Source of the DNA: JAIOZK01 sp964468645
Lineage (GTDB): Bacteria > Bacteroidota > Bacteroidia > Bacteroidales > JAIOZK01
DNA: 64,000 nucleotides
Reading direction: 5' to 3'
NCBI GenBank assembly: GCA_964468645.1
Contig: CAYXUU010000009.1
Coordinates: forward strand, 72,974 to 136,973
Both the position numbers and the translations under genes were made by a program. Below the pieces are notes generated by a model. The model was given only the letters and a program-made list of their open reading frames with translations. It ran no database searches and was not told the origin of the DNA. Below are positions 52,602 through 61,997 of the stretch, one piece after another (position 1 is the stretch's first letter; the number at the start of each line of letters is the position of its first letter).

Positions 52602-52703
52602 AAACGTGATTTAAATTGAAGAAATTTATTTTTATTTATTCCAAATCCTAATAATTAAAAATTTTATATTTTTATCCCCTGAAATAAGGAAGGTTAAAGA
52701 ACA

Positions 52704-53189
52704 ATGAAGGACAAAACTAAAGACACGTTTGAGACTGTAAAACAGATATTTACCGAATACCTGGAAGGCAAGGGGCACAGAAAAACTCCTGAGAGATACA
52801 CCATTCTTAAAGAGATTTATGCCACTGATGGGCATTTTGACATAGAAACCCTCTATATCCGTATGAAAAATAATAAGTACAGGGTGTCGAGGGCCACGCT
52901 ATATAATACCATCGAACTGCTACTGGATTGCAACCTTGTCACCAAGCATCAGTTCGGAAACAATTGTGCCCAGTTTGAACGATCTTTTAAGTTTAAACAG
53001 CATGATCATTTTATATGTCTTGATACAGGGAAAGTTCTTGAATTCTGCGATCCCAGGGTACAGGAAATCAAAGAAGCTGTGGAAAAACTTCTGAATGTAA
53101 AAATTACCAATCATTCTCTTACATTTTATGGAAAATGCAGGGATATGGAAAATACCCCTCAAGAAAAGATCGAAAAACAAGAAGCGTAA
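52704..53189 (+). CDS. Fur-family metal-responsive regulator
   Basis: Winged-helix repressor of 161 residues. RKTPERYTILKEIY and YRVSRATLYNTIELLLDCNL (about 25-70) form the DNA-binding domain, and QHDHFICLDTGKVLEFCDPR (about 92-111) the dimer and metal domain. The usual structural CxxC pair is reduced (ICLDTG), so zinc binding at that site may be lost. Iron, zinc and peroxide sensing cannot be separated. It lies 102 bases after the stringent-response gene and 18 bases before purA, so it may be co-transcribed with purA. Confidence 0.87.
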   Translation: MKDKTKDTFETVKQIFTEYLEGKGHRKTPERYTILKEIYATDGHFDIETLYIRMKNNKYRVSRATLYNTIELLLDCNLVTKHQFGNNCAQFERSFKFKQHDHFICLDTGKVLEFCDPRVQEIKEAVEKLLNVKITNHSLTFYGKCRDMENTPQEKIEKQEA

Positions 53190-53207
53190 TTTCCTTAATC
53201 TTTAACT

Positions 53208-54497
53208 ATGGAATTAGATGTTTTACTTGGCCTTCAGTGGGGAGATGAGGGCAAAGGAAAAATTGTGGATGTTTTAACACCACAATACAATATTATTGCC
53301 CGTTTCCAGGGAGGCCCAAACGCAGGTCATACCATCGAATTTGATAATAAAAAGTTTATACTTCATCTGATACCCTCAGGGATCTTTGATGAAAATACAG
53401 TGAATATCATTGGAAATGGAGTAATCATCGATGCATTTATTCTGAATAAGGAGATCGATAATCTAAAGAATAATCAGATAAACGCAGACAAAAACCTGTA
53501 TATATCCAAAAAGGCTCATTTGATTTTACCAACCCATCGTTTGCTGGATGCAACCTATGAAAAAGCAAAAGGAAAATTAAAGATAGGATCAACTTTAAAA
53601 GGTATCGGCCCTGCTTATTCAGAGAAAACAGCCAGATCAGGAATCAGGATCGGAGACATATTTTCAGAGGATTTTATTGATAAATATTCAAGGATAAAAG
53701 AGCATCATTTTAAGCTGATCAACTCCTACCAGTTTGATCATAAATCCTATAAACTGGATGGATTGTTCTTTGAAGAATATGAAAAAGAATGGCTTGCCGG
53801 TGTTGAGCGGATAAAATCATATCAGTTGATTGATAGTGAATATTATATCAATAAGGCTTTACAAGAAGGAAAGTCAATTCTCGCAGAAGGTGCCCAGGGT
53901 ACCTTGCTGGATATAGATTTCGGATCTTATCCTTTTGTCACTTCTTCGAATACCATATCAGCAGGAGTATGCTCAGGGCTTGGTGTTTCGCCAAAAACGA
54001 TCGGCAAAGTCCGCGGCATATTCAAGGCTTATTGTACCCGGGTAGGAAGCGGACCTTTTCCTACTGAACTTATCGATGATGCTGGCGATAAGATGAGACA
54101 GCAGGGTAATGAATTTGGTTCAACAACAGGCCGTCCCAGGCGATGCGGATGGCTCGACCTGCCAGCTCTAAAGTATTCAGTAATGCTTAACGGAGTGGAT
54201 GAACTGATCATGATGAAGGCTGATGTACTGAGTGGTTTTGATACGCTGAAGATTTGTACTGGATATGAAAAGAATGGTCAAATCACAGATCAGTTACCAT
54301 TTGATTTGTCGGAAGAATTAGTAAAACCGGTATTCAGTGAATTGAAGGGGTGGAAACGGGATATCTCGGGAATTGAAAAAGTTGAAGATATACCCTCAGG
54401 GCTGATTCATTATATGGATTTTATTGAAAAAGAAGTTGGTGTGCCCATCAATATTCTTTCTATCGGGCCTGACAGGAAACAAACCATTAGAAGATAA
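53208..54497 (+). CDS. purA: Adenylosuccinate synthetase
   Basis: Purine biosynthesis enzyme of 429 residues (IMP + aspartate + GTP). LGLQWGDEGKGKIVDVL (6-22), FQGGPNAGHTIEF (about 32-44), GTLLDIDFGSYPFVTSSNT and TTGRPRRCGWLDLPALKYS are intact. Length is typical. Probably in one transcript with the Fur-like regulator. Confidence 0.97.
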   Translation: MELDVLLGLQWGDEGKGKIVDVLTPQYNIIARFQGGPNAGHTIEFDNKKFILHLIPSGIFDENTVNIIGNGVIIDAFILNKEIDNLKNNQINADKNLYISKKAHLILPTHRLLDATYEKAKGKLKIGSTLKGIGPAYSEKTARSGIRIGDIFSEDFIDKYSRIKEHHFKLINSYQFDHKSYKLDGLFFEEYEKEWLAGVERIKSYQLIDSEYYINKALQEGKSILAEGAQGTLLDIDFGSYPFVTSSNTISAGVCSGLGVSPKTIGKVRGIFKAYCTRVGSGPFPTELIDDAGDKMRQQGNEFGSTTGRPRRCGWLDLPALKYSVMLNGVDELIMMKADVLSGFDTLKICTGYEKNGQITDQLPFDLSEELVKPVFSELKGWKRDISGIEKVEDIPSGLIHYMDFIEKEVGVPINILSIGPDRKQTIRR

Positions 54498-54508
54498 TTC
54501 TCTGATTA

Positions 54509-54582
54509 AAGAGTGGTTGAGCAGGTTGAGTGATTGAATAAGTGTGTCAGACTTTAAGCTTTATATTCCACATTAAAGCTTA
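54509..54582. repeat. Inverted words and stop-spanning palindrome between purA and infB
   Basis: GAGTGGTTGAG and GGTTGAGTGATTGA words (54511-54533) are the reverse complement of the AACCACTC repeat near 39752. Next to them TAAGCTTTA (54555-54563) pairs with TAAAGCTTA (54574-54582), the right arm of which overlaps the infB stop codon (54573-54575). There is no T-run. Confidence 0.65.
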
Positions 54583-57500
54583 CGCTTGATTTCAATTTCT
54601 TCATATCCTTCGATGATATCCCCAACTTTGATATCATTGAAGTTTTCAATATTCAGACCACATTCATAACCGGCCTGAACTTCCTTCACATCATCTTTAA
54701 ATCTTTTCAGCGATCCAAGCGATCCTGTATAAACAACGATGCCATCCCTGATTATACGCACTTTGGTATTCCGTGTGATTTTACCATCCAGTACCATACA
54801 ACCGGCCACGGTCCCTACTTTAGTGATCTTGAAGATCTCACGGATTTCAACATTACAGGTTATCTTCTCTTCTATTTCAGGTGCGAGCATACCCTCAATT
54901 GCCGATTTCAATTCTTCGATAGCTTGATAAATGATTGAATACAGGCGTATGTCAATTTGTTCGGTTTCTGCAAGTTTTCTGGCACCAGGACTTGGTCTTA
55001 CCTGGAATCCAATAATGATCGCATTGGATGCAGAAGCAAGCATTACATCAGTTTCGGTAATTGCACCCACTGATTTATGAATGACATTCACCTGAACTTC
55101 ATCGTTAGATAGTTTAAGTAATGAGTCGGATAATGCTTCTACTGATCCGTCAACATCACCTTTAACAATAATATTCAGTTCTTTGAAATCGCCGATGGCT
55201 ATTCTTCTTCCAATTTCATCAAGTGTGATATGTTTCTGTGTACGAATACCCTGTTCACGCTGAAGTTGAAGTCTCTTGTTTGCAATCTCTTTGGCCTCAC
55301 GTTCATCGCGCATTACATTGAAACCATCACCGGCCTGGGGGGCACCATGTAATCCGAGCAGGAGAACAGGCGTGGATGGACCCGCCTCTTTTACGCTCTG
55401 GTTTCTTTCATTATACATGGCCTTTACCTTACCGTAATGTCCGCCTGCCAGAACCATATCCCCAACATGGAGGGTGCCATTTTGTATAAGAACCTTTGCA
55501 ACATAACCCCTTCCCTTATCCAGGGAAGATTCAATAACTGTGCCTTTGGCCAGTTTTTCCGGACTTCCCTTCAACTCCAGCAATTCTGCTTCAAGCATAA
55601 TCTTGTCGAGTAATTCTTCAATATTAAGACCGGCCTTGGCTGATATTTCCTGGCTCTGATATTTACCGCCCCAATCTTCGACAAGAATATTCATGTTCGA
55701 CAGCTCTTCCTTGATCTTTTCGGGTTCGGCATTTGCTTTATCGATCTTATTAATTGCAAATACAATAGGAACGCCGGCAGCCTGGGCGTGATTTATAGCT
55801 TCCTTTGTCTGGGGCATTACATTATCATCAGCTGCTATAACAATAACGGCAACATCGGTAACCTTTGCACCACGTGCACGCATAGCTGTAAAGGCTTCAT
55901 GACCTGGTGTGTCAAGGAATACAATTCTATTGTCATTTTTCAGGTGTACCTCATAAGCACCTATATGCTGTGTAATACCTCCGGCTTCATCTGCAACTAC
56001 ATTGGCATTACGAACGTAATCAAGTAACTTGGTTTTTCCATGGTCAACATGACCCATAACAGTAACAATTGGCGCCCTTTCTACCTTTGTGCCATCTTCC
56101 TCCTCTACCTCCTGTTCATCAATGGCTTCCTGAACTTCAACGCTTACAAATTCTAATTTATAGCCAAATTCTTCTGCAACAATACTGAGTGTTTCTGCAT
56201 CAAGCCTCTGATTGATGGATACAAACATTCCGAGTGTCATACAGGTAGAAATAATATCATTTACCTGGACATTCATCATGGTAGCCAGTTCATTCACTGT
56301 TACAAACTCTGTAACTTTGAGTATGCTTTTTTCCTGTTCCTGTTTTTGAAGTTCTTCTTGTTTAGCCTGTGATGCTGTGGCACGTTTCTGACGGCGGTAT
56401 TTAACAGCTTTGGATTTCCCAGTAGGGCTTAACTTTGACAGTGTCTCCTTAATCTGTTTCTGGATTTCCTCCTGGCTAACTTCAGGCTTAGCCTCCCTGG
56501 GTTTTCTTCTTTTTCCCCGTTGAAAATCCCCCCTGTCTTTTGGGGTTCCTGTTTTACCTTTCTCAGGTTGTTCTTTCGTAATTCTTCTACGCTTCTTCTT
56601 TTTCAGGATGAGATCATCATCTTTGGAAGAGGCTACAGGTTGTTTTTCGGTTTTAGCTGCAGCTCCTTTAGCAGGTTTTTTCTCAAGTTTCTTATCCTGC
56701 TTTTTCTCAGGTTTCTTAACCTCCGGTAAAACAATCTTGTCGAGAATTTTAGGGCCGGAAAGTTTTGTAACCTTGGTAGGTATGAAGTTATCTTCTTTTT
56801 CTTCAGCAGGTACAACTGCCTCCGGTTCTTTTACTTCAGGTTTTTTTTCTACCTTAACTTCCTCTTTTACCGCAGGTTTTTCAACCACTTTTTTAGCTGG
56901 TGGTTCTTTCTCTTTCTTTTCTTTCCTGGCGACAGGTTTTTTAACTTCTTCCTCCTTTGCAGCGTCCTTTTTCTTCTCTTCAGCCTCTACTTTTTTTGCT
57001 ACTCTGGTTTTCTTGGCAGGACGGGTTTTCTGGTTAATAGAATCAAGATCTATCTTTCCGAGTATTTTAACTTCACCTTCTTCAGCAACCTCCTCCGGTT
57101 TCTTTTCTTCAGCTTCCTCTACAACAGCTTCTTCTACAACAGCTTTTTCTGTATCAGCTTTTTCTACAACAGGTTCTTCTTCAACTTCAGGCTTTTTCTC
57201 TTCCGGTATTTCAAGTTTTTCTATTTCCTCTGAAATTTCAGCTGCCTCCTCTTTGGTTTTTGTGATAATATCGCTGTCAAAATCACCGGAAACACTTTTA
57301 ATAAAGAGTTCTTCAGGTTCTTCTTCCTCATCAAGGTCAATCCGGGAGCTTTTCTGATCTTCAATGGATATGGTTTTATGATCCTTATAATCGAGGCCTA
57401 TTTTTTCGGCTTCAGTCTTAACATCTTTGTCAATCTGGTACTCGGCCAGCAGAATTTCATAAACCTCAGCAGAGATCCTGGTGTTGGGGCTTCCATCAAT

Positions 57501-57602
57501 CTTATGGCCTTTCTTCGACAGAAACTCCACAATGGTGGTAATACCAACATTGAATTCCCTTGCTGCTTTGCTTAACCTTGTCCCTTTGTTAACTTCTGAC
57601 AT
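54573..57602 (-). CDS. infB: Translation initiation factor IF-2
   Basis: GTPase of 1009 residues that brings initiator tRNA to the ribosome. After an N-terminal helical domain (1-55) there is a long low-complexity part (about 90-400) of Glu, Lys, Pro, Val and Ala, then the G domain with GHVDHGKTKLLDYV (about 516-529), DTPGHEAF and NKID, and the C1/C2 domains to the end. Domain set and end (EIEIKRKL) are normal. Third gene of rimP-nusA-infB, 51 bases after nusA. Confidence 0.97.
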   Translation of the reverse strand: MSEVNKGTRLSKAAREFNVGITTIVEFLSKKGHKIDGSPNTRISAEVYEILLAEYQIDKDVKTEAEKIGLDYKDHKTISIEDQKSSRIDLDEEEEPEELFIKSVSGDFDSDIITKTKEEAAEISEEIEKLEIPEEKKPEVEEEPVVEKADTEKAVVEEAVVEEAEEKKPEEVAEEGEVKILGKIDLDSINQKTRPAKKTRVAKKVEAEEKKKDAAKEEEVKKPVARKEKKEKEPPAKKVVEKPAVKEEVKVEKKPEVKEPEAVVPAEEKEDNFIPTKVTKLSGPKILDKIVLPEVKKPEKKQDKKLEKKPAKGAAAKTEKQPVASSKDDDLILKKKKRRRITKEQPEKGKTGTPKDRGDFQRGKRRKPREAKPEVSQEEIQKQIKETLSKLSPTGKSKAVKYRRQKRATASQAKQEELQKQEQEKSILKVTEFVTVNELATMMNVQVNDIISTCMTLGMFVSINQRLDAETLSIVAEEFGYKLEFVSVEVQEAIDEQEVEEEDGTKVERAPIVTVMGHVDHGKTKLLDYVRNANVVADEAGGITQHIGAYEVHLKNDNRIVFLDTPGHEAFTAMRARGAKVTDVAVIVIAADDNVMPQTKEAINHAQAAGVPIVFAINKIDKANAEPEKIKEELSNMNILVEDWGGKYQSQEISAKAGLNIEELLDKIMLEAELLELKGSPEKLAKGTVIESSLDKGRGYVAKVLIQNGTLHVGDMVLAGGHYGKVKAMYNERNQSVKEAGPSTPVLLLGLHGAPQAGDGFNVMRDEREAKEIANKRLQLQREQGIRTQKHITLDEIGRRIAIGDFKELNIIVKGDVDGSVEALSDSLLKLSNDEVQVNVIHKSVGAITETDVMLASASNAIIIGFQVRPSPGARKLAETEQIDIRLYSIIYQAIEELKSAIEGMLAPEIEEKITCNVEIREIFKITKVGTVAGCMVLDGKITRNTKVRIIRDGIVVYTGSLGSLKRFKDDVKEVQAGYECGLNIENFNDIKVGDIIEGYEEIEIKRKL

Positions 57603-57653
57603 ATTTGTTCTACCGGATTATTTTTTATTCAAATTGCCGCTAAAGTAATATTT

Positions 57654-58889
57654 TTATTCAAATTCAGCTTTTAATATACGAGTGACTTCCTTAATGGTTT
57701 CTTCCTCAAGATCAGTCCTGTGAACAAGTTCTTCAACAGTAAGGTCAAGAACACTCTTGGCTGTGTCACAACCAATGGTTTTTAATTCATCGATGATCCA
57801 CTGGTCTATTTCATCAGAAAATTCCTGAATGTCAACATCCTCATTGTCAAGATCTTCATCCCGATACACATCAATCTCGTAACCTGTTAGTTTACCAGCC
57901 AGTTTGATGTTATATCCCCCTTTACCAATAGCCAGTGAAACCTGGTCAGGTTTCAGATATACATCGGCCTTGTCGTTTTCCTGGTTAATGGAAATCGATG
58001 AGATCTTGGCCGGGCTCAATGCCCTTTGTATATATAATTCCGGATTACCGGTAAAATTAATTACATCGATATTTTCATTTTTCAATTCACGTACAATTCC
58101 ATGAATTCTGCTCCCTTTCATACCCACACATGCACCAACAGGGTCGATACGGTCGTCGTATGACTCAACGGCTATTTTGGCCCTTTCGCCAGGTACGCGT
58201 ACAATATTCTTGATCGTAATCAGTCCATCATAAACTTCCGGAACTTCCGATTCGAAAAGTCTTTCAAGGAAAACCGGGGAGGTTCTTGAAAGTATAATGT
58301 ACGGGGTATTGTTTTTCATTTCTACTTTTGAAACAACGGCTCGAATTGTATCACCTTTTCTATAGAAGTCAGTAGGAATCTGCTCAGACTTCGGCAGGAT
58401 CAATTCGATGTATTCATCATCAATAACCAGGATTTCTTTCTTCCAGACCTGGTAAACCTCACCTGTTATAATTTCACCAATTTTATCTTTATACTTTTTG
58501 TAAACGTTATCCTTTTCATATTCCTGAATCTTGGAGATCAGGTTCTGGCGGATAGACAGGATTTCCCTTCTTCCAAAATCAATAAGCTTAAGTTCTTCAG
58601 AAACTTCCTCGCCAACCTCAAAATCAGGTTCTATCTTGATAGCTTCTGAAAGGGCTATTTGAAGGTTATCATCTTCTATTTCACTATCATCAACGATCTC
58701 ACGATTACGCCAGATCTCTAAATCACCTTTGTCGATGTTTACGATGATATCAAAGTTTTCGTCCGTACCATATTTTTTGAGGAGCATACTCCTGAAGATA
58801 TCTTCTATGATACGCATTAAGGTCTCACGGTCGATATTCTTAAATTCCTTAAATTCCGAAAATGTTTCTACTAGATTAATATGTTCCAT
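57654..58889 (-). CDS. nusA: Transcription termination/antitermination factor NusA
   Basis: RNA polymerase-binding protein of 411 residues with an N-terminal NTD, S1 domain (about 135-200, GEIITGEVYQVWKKEILVID), two KH domains (about 225-345, VGACVGMKGSRIHGIV and SLAIGKGGYNIKLAGKLTGY) and a short acidic helix-hairpin-helix end. It controls pausing and termination. It follows rimP by 15 bases. A hairpin followed by Us in the operon leader is a natural target for it. Confidence 0.97.
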   Translation of the reverse strand: MEHINLVETFSEFKEFKNIDRETLMRIIEDIFRSMLLKKYGTDENFDIIVNIDKGDLEIWRNREIVDDSEIEDDNLQIALSEAIKIEPDFEVGEEVSEELKLIDFGRREILSIRQNLISKIQEYEKDNVYKKYKDKIGEIITGEVYQVWKKEILVIDDEYIELILPKSEQIPTDFYRKGDTIRAVVSKVEMKNNTPYIILSRTSPVFLERLFESEVPEVYDGLITIKNIVRVPGERAKIAVESYDDRIDPVGACVGMKGSRIHGIVRELKNENIDVINFTGNPELYIQRALSPAKISSISINQENDKADVYLKPDQVSLAIGKGGYNIKLAGKLTGYEIDVYRDEDLDNEDVDIQEFSDEIDQWIIDELKTIGCDTAKSVLDLTVEELVHRTDLEEETIKEVTRILKAEFE

Positions 58890-58904
58890 CGTAATTACCT
58901 GTTG

Positions 58905-59360
58905 CTAATTAAATGAAATAACTGCTTTTGTTTCTTTTATATCTGCCATGCTAATTGTTAAACGATCAGGCCCTTCCTTTTTCCTGTTCTTTTTAGTTTT
59001 GAGAGGTTGAATAATCAGGTTGTTCTCATTACACTCAACCAGTATTCCTCTTATCTTTTTGCCATCTTTCAGTTTAACATCAACTGTTTTATCTATGTGT
59101 TTCAGATATTGTCTTAACAATTTAAAAGGCTGATCAAGGCCGGCCGAAGAAACGTTAAGTTCAAAATCCTCCATATCCCTGTCGTACTGAGATTCAATAT
59201 GTTTGCTCAAATCAACACAATCATCAATGGTAACCTGCGTATCGGAGTCGATAAATACATAAATAATATTTACAGGTTTGACCTTTACCTCGACAAGAAA
59301 CTTATCAGTTCCTTTAAGGTAAGTTCCAATCATTTTTTCTATGTCGTTAACTTCGATCAA
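58905..59360 (-). CDS. rimP: Ribosome maturation factor RimP
   Basis: Protein of 151 residues required for 30S subunit maturation, typical rimP-nusA-infB order. The N-terminal alpha/beta domain has VTIDDCVDLSKHIESQYDRD and FELNVSSAGLDQPF; the C-terminal Sm-like domain has VDVKLKDGKKIRGILVECNE. Start chosen at the TTG at 59360 (IEVNDIEKMIG aligns with the family N-terminus); the next ATG would remove nine residues of helix 1. The leader carries a hairpin at 59385-59406. Confidence 0.92.
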   Translation of the reverse strand: MIEVNDIEKMIGTYLKGTDKFLVEVKVKPVNIIYVFIDSDTQVTIDDCVDLSKHIESQYDRDMEDFELNVSSAGLDQPFKLLRQYLKHIDKTVDVKLKDGKKIRGILVECNENNLIIQPLKTKKNRKKEGPDRLTISMADIKETKAVISFN

Positions 59361-59384
59361 TTATGTTTGATTATCTACAATAAA

Positions 59385-59406
59385 AGAGGGGACTTTTGTC
59401 CCCTCT
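59385..59406 (-). terminator. Leader hairpin of the rimP-nusA-infB operon, possible attenuator
   Basis: On the minus strand AGAGGGGAC pairs with GTCCCCTCT (9 bp, AAAA loop) and is followed by TTTTATTG. It lies 22 bases downstream of a TATATTTG -7 box (59434-59441) and 25 bases before the rimP TTG, that is, inside the predicted mRNA leader. It could also end transcripts arriving from the PKD lipoprotein gene. Confidence 0.65.
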
Positions 59407-59433
59407 CATCATTCCCCTATTTCAATTAGGGTG

Positions 59434-59441
59434 CAAATATA
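59434..59441 (-). promoter_or_regulatory. -7 box of the rimP operon
   Basis: Minus-strand TATATTTG fits TAnnTTTG. No good -33 element 19-21 bases upstream. Transcription would begin near 59428, about 70 bases before the rimP start. Confidence 0.55.
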
Positions 59442-59503
59442 CGATATTTTTATTAATAAAGGTGTATTGTTGAATAATTTTAAATTTGGTTTTAGGAATT
59501 TTA

Positions 59504-59890
59504 TCAATCCCCGGTAACCGTTAAAGTTTTTGTTATATCATCTCCGGCAGAACCGGTGTTATTGGGTTTATAGATCTTCACCAGCAGATAAATCTCATAG
59601 TTGCCCTCTAAAGCATATTTATGGGTTTCCTGTTCATTTCCATTGATAATCTGCTCCCCATCACCAAAATGCCATTCATAGGTGATTGTTTCCCATTCGC
59701 CCTGCGTTGTCGTATTGGATGCATTAAAGGTAAAATCTGTAGCAGTGGTACCGGTAGAAGGGGTGATTGTGAAGTTTGCGATAACCCCGAAGGTATCATC
59801 ATCATCGTTGTTATTTTTACAGGAATATGATAGCGATGACATTACAAAAACAAAGAGCACGATGTAAACAATTGAATTATGTGTTTTCAT
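59504..59890 (-). CDS. Small PKD-domain lipoprotein
   Basis: Lipoprotein of 128 residues with a signal peptide ending in SYSC (Cys24), an Asn/Asp linker (KNNNDDDD), then one PKD-like immunoglobulin fold: FTITPSTGTTATDFTFNAS, YEWHFGDGEQ (the hallmark WDFGDG-type motif) and KYALEGNYEIYLLVK. It is the minimum size for one PKD domain, probably surface-exposed. The signal peptide and linker resemble those of the broken lipoprotein gene near 3457. Function unknown. Confidence 0.75.
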   Translation of the reverse strand: MKTHNSIVYIVLFVFVMSSLSYSCKNNNDDDDTFGVIANFTITPSTGTTATDFTFNASNTTTQGEWETITYEWHFGDGEQIINGNEQETHKYALEGNYEIYLLVKIYKPNNTGSAGDDITKTLTVTGD

Positions 59891-60176
59891 GATCTGGATT
59901 TTTTTTGTTTAAAATCTAATGTTAAAGATACAAATCTTTAATCAACATCCAATAAAAGCATGAAGATGTCAGATAGATGCAACTAATTTATTAAAGAATA
60001 ATAATCACAGCAGCAGTTTTGATTTCAGGCGGATTCCAGGGATTGTATTATTTTTGAAATGTATCTAAATTACATTGGCATATAGATGTGAAGTCAAATT
60101 CAGGAATTAAACAAAGGGGATAAATCGATATATATGACTAGTGCAGCATTTGTTGATTTAATGATTTTCTAGTAAA

Positions 60177-61784
60177 ATGAGTATAAAATATAAGAGAATA
60201 TTTTATTCGCTTGTTTTCCTGTGTTGTCTGACTTATATCATGGTAGCGTGTTACAAGATTTCCAGCCCGGGAGTCCATTATGATGAATTGCTCTTTGTTA
60301 ACGCAGCCTGCGGTGATAGGGTTGGTAACAGTTTCATTGCGAAGCAAATATTGGGAGTGCCTGTAATGCTTATGACTTATATCGGGGCGCTGAAGTCTTA
60401 TATTTATTTCCCCATATTTGAGATCTTTGGAATAAGTGTATGGAGTATTCGTTTACCGGTTATTTTAATTACTGTATTTTCTCTGATAATTATTTCACGC
60501 ATTACAAATAAAATCTTCAACTGGTATATTGCAACATTGGTACTTCTTTTTCTTGCAATTGATCCATCATTTATCAGTTTAACCCGGTTGGATGTTGGCC
60601 CCAACGCACTGGAGCTTTTCCTGAAATGTTGCTCACTGGTTTTCTTTTACCGGTATTTCATTGAAAACAGGGCTGTTAAAAACCTTGTTTTTGGATTGCT
60701 AATCCTTGGACTTGGTTTGTTTAATAAATTAAATTTCATCTGGTTTATCAATGCTTTATACTGCTCGATAATATTTCTTAACCTGAGAATTATAATTCAA
60801 AAGATGAGAAGTATTAACAAAAAAACATTTACGGCTATATTTTTTATGGTGCTGGCATATTTAGTTTTTGCAGGTTACTTTTTGTCAATATATCTGGGAA
60901 TTGATCAGGCAGACCTAACGATTACAAACTATCGCTGGCATTTTCAAAGAGTTTTCGGAAACGTAGCTGATCTGTTAAATGGAAGTATATTAATTAAATG
61001 GGTATATGGGGAGTTTGTAAATACAATGTTTAATTCCTTTATCTGGTATTTGATTGCCATCGTTATATTAATTGGATTATTTGCAAATGTGGTTGCAAAA
61101 TATGAGTTTGTCAGAAAAAGCAGGAAGTGGTACTTATTTCTCTGGGTAATTATCGTTGTAGAACTGATACAAATATTAATTACAAAAAAAGCAATACATC
61201 CCTGGCATGTATTCACATTATATCCTTTTTTTACAGTATTATTTGCATACTCAATATATTCCGGAGCTTTGTTTCTGACCAAAAGCCAACCATTACGCAT
61301 CATTATTATCAGCAGTATCGCATTGTTAACATTGGTGCATCAGTCAAGTACACTCAGTCAATATTTGAATAAACTTGGAAGCCCAACCAAACCGGGCCGG
61401 GGATATTCTGAAATGATCTATGATTTGATTGCCTATACTAAAAGTAAAAATAAAAAGTTTGTTTCTATCGATTGGGCCCTGCATAATAATTTAATTGCAT
61501 TTGATCATAAAAAAGGTAAATATTTTCAATTATCCAAATTTTGGTCACCAGCCGGATTGAATGACCATGATAAAGAAAAGATTAATAAATATTTTTTTTC
61601 ACACAGAAACGTATTTTACATATCACATGCGGATGGTAAAGAACTTTGTCCCATTGCAAATAAGCGGTTCAGACAGCTGGTTTCTGATGGTAATTTAAGA
61701 ATACATGTAGAGAAAGTCTTTCGTGACAGAGGTGGCCCTGTTTATATCGTTTATTCATTGAAAGGGCAAAGATATTCTCGTTAA
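60177..61784 (+). CDS. Family 39-type (GT-C) membrane glycosyltransferase
   Basis: Integral membrane protein of 535 residues with about 11-12 helices. The first periplasmic loop has GVHYDELLFVN (about 32-42), whose Asp-Glu pair matches the catalytic acidic motif of PMT/ArnT-like enzymes that use polyprenyl-phosphate sugars. After the helices there is a soluble C-terminal part (about 400-535). The acceptor (lipid A, protein or glycan) is unknown. The gene stands alone. The 286 bases upstream (59891-60176) are AT-rich and hold no recognised feature. Confidence 0.75.
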   Translation: MSIKYKRIFYSLVFLCCLTYIMVACYKISSPGVHYDELLFVNAACGDRVGNSFIAKQILGVPVMLMTYIGALKSYIYFPIFEIFGISVWSIRLPVILITVFSLIIISRITNKIFNWYIATLVLLFLAIDPSFISLTRLDVGPNALELFLKCCSLVFFYRYFIENRAVKNLVFGLLILGLGLFNKLNFIWFINALYCSIIFLNLRIIIQKMRSINKKTFTAIFFMVLAYLVFAGYFLSIYLGIDQADLTITNYRWHFQRVFGNVADLLNGSILIKWVYGEFVNTMFNSFIWYLIAIVILIGLFANVVAKYEFVRKSRKWYLFLWVIIVVELIQILITKKAIHPWHVFTLYPFFTVLFAYSIYSGALFLTKSQPLRIIIISSIALLTLVHQSSTLSQYLNKLGSPTKPGRGYSEMIYDLIAYTKSKNKKFVSIDWALHNNLIAFDHKKGKYFQLSKFWSPAGLNDHDKEKINKYFFSHRNVFYISHADGKELCPIANKRFRQLVSDGNLRIHVEKVFRDRGGPVYIVYSLKGQRYSR

Positions 61785-61800
61785 CCCAAAGTCAGTACAA

Positions 61801-61953
61801 TTACAACCAGAAATATTTGTAAATAGCAGGATACCTGCAGATTTCCTCAGAGGATCTGATATTTAAATCCGATATCAACTTTTTATGCCAATTGTGATCA
61901 TCATCAAGGTTTGAGAATTTTCTCACTATTTCAAAATAATTCCCTGACAGCAT
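61801..61953 (-). CDS. Short coding-like frame, possible gene remnant
   Basis: From an ATG at 61953 a 50-residue frame reads MLSGNYFEIVRKFSNLDDDH and on through HKKLISDLNIRSSEEICRYP. The same frame stays open upstream for about 20 more codons into the end of the FISUMP gene (LTTQNLPNLLYCVDSS). The composition is protein-like and unlike the surrounding DNA. I do not recognise the family. It may be the C-terminus of a gene whose beginning was replaced by the FISUMP gene. Confidence 0.3.
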   Translation of the reverse strand: MLSGNYFEIVRKFSNLDDDHNWHKKLISDLNIRSSEEICRYPAIYKYFWL

Positions 61954-61997
61954 TGAAGAATCAACACAGTATAGTAAGTTTGGGAGGTTTTGAGTAG

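Noticed and set aside
56608..57357. Plus-strand 249-residue Ser/Phe-rich open frame
   Set aside because: It is the antisense of the Glu/Lys/Val/Pro-rich low-complexity part of infB. The Ser/Thr/Phe-rich composition follows from complementing GAA/AAA codons.
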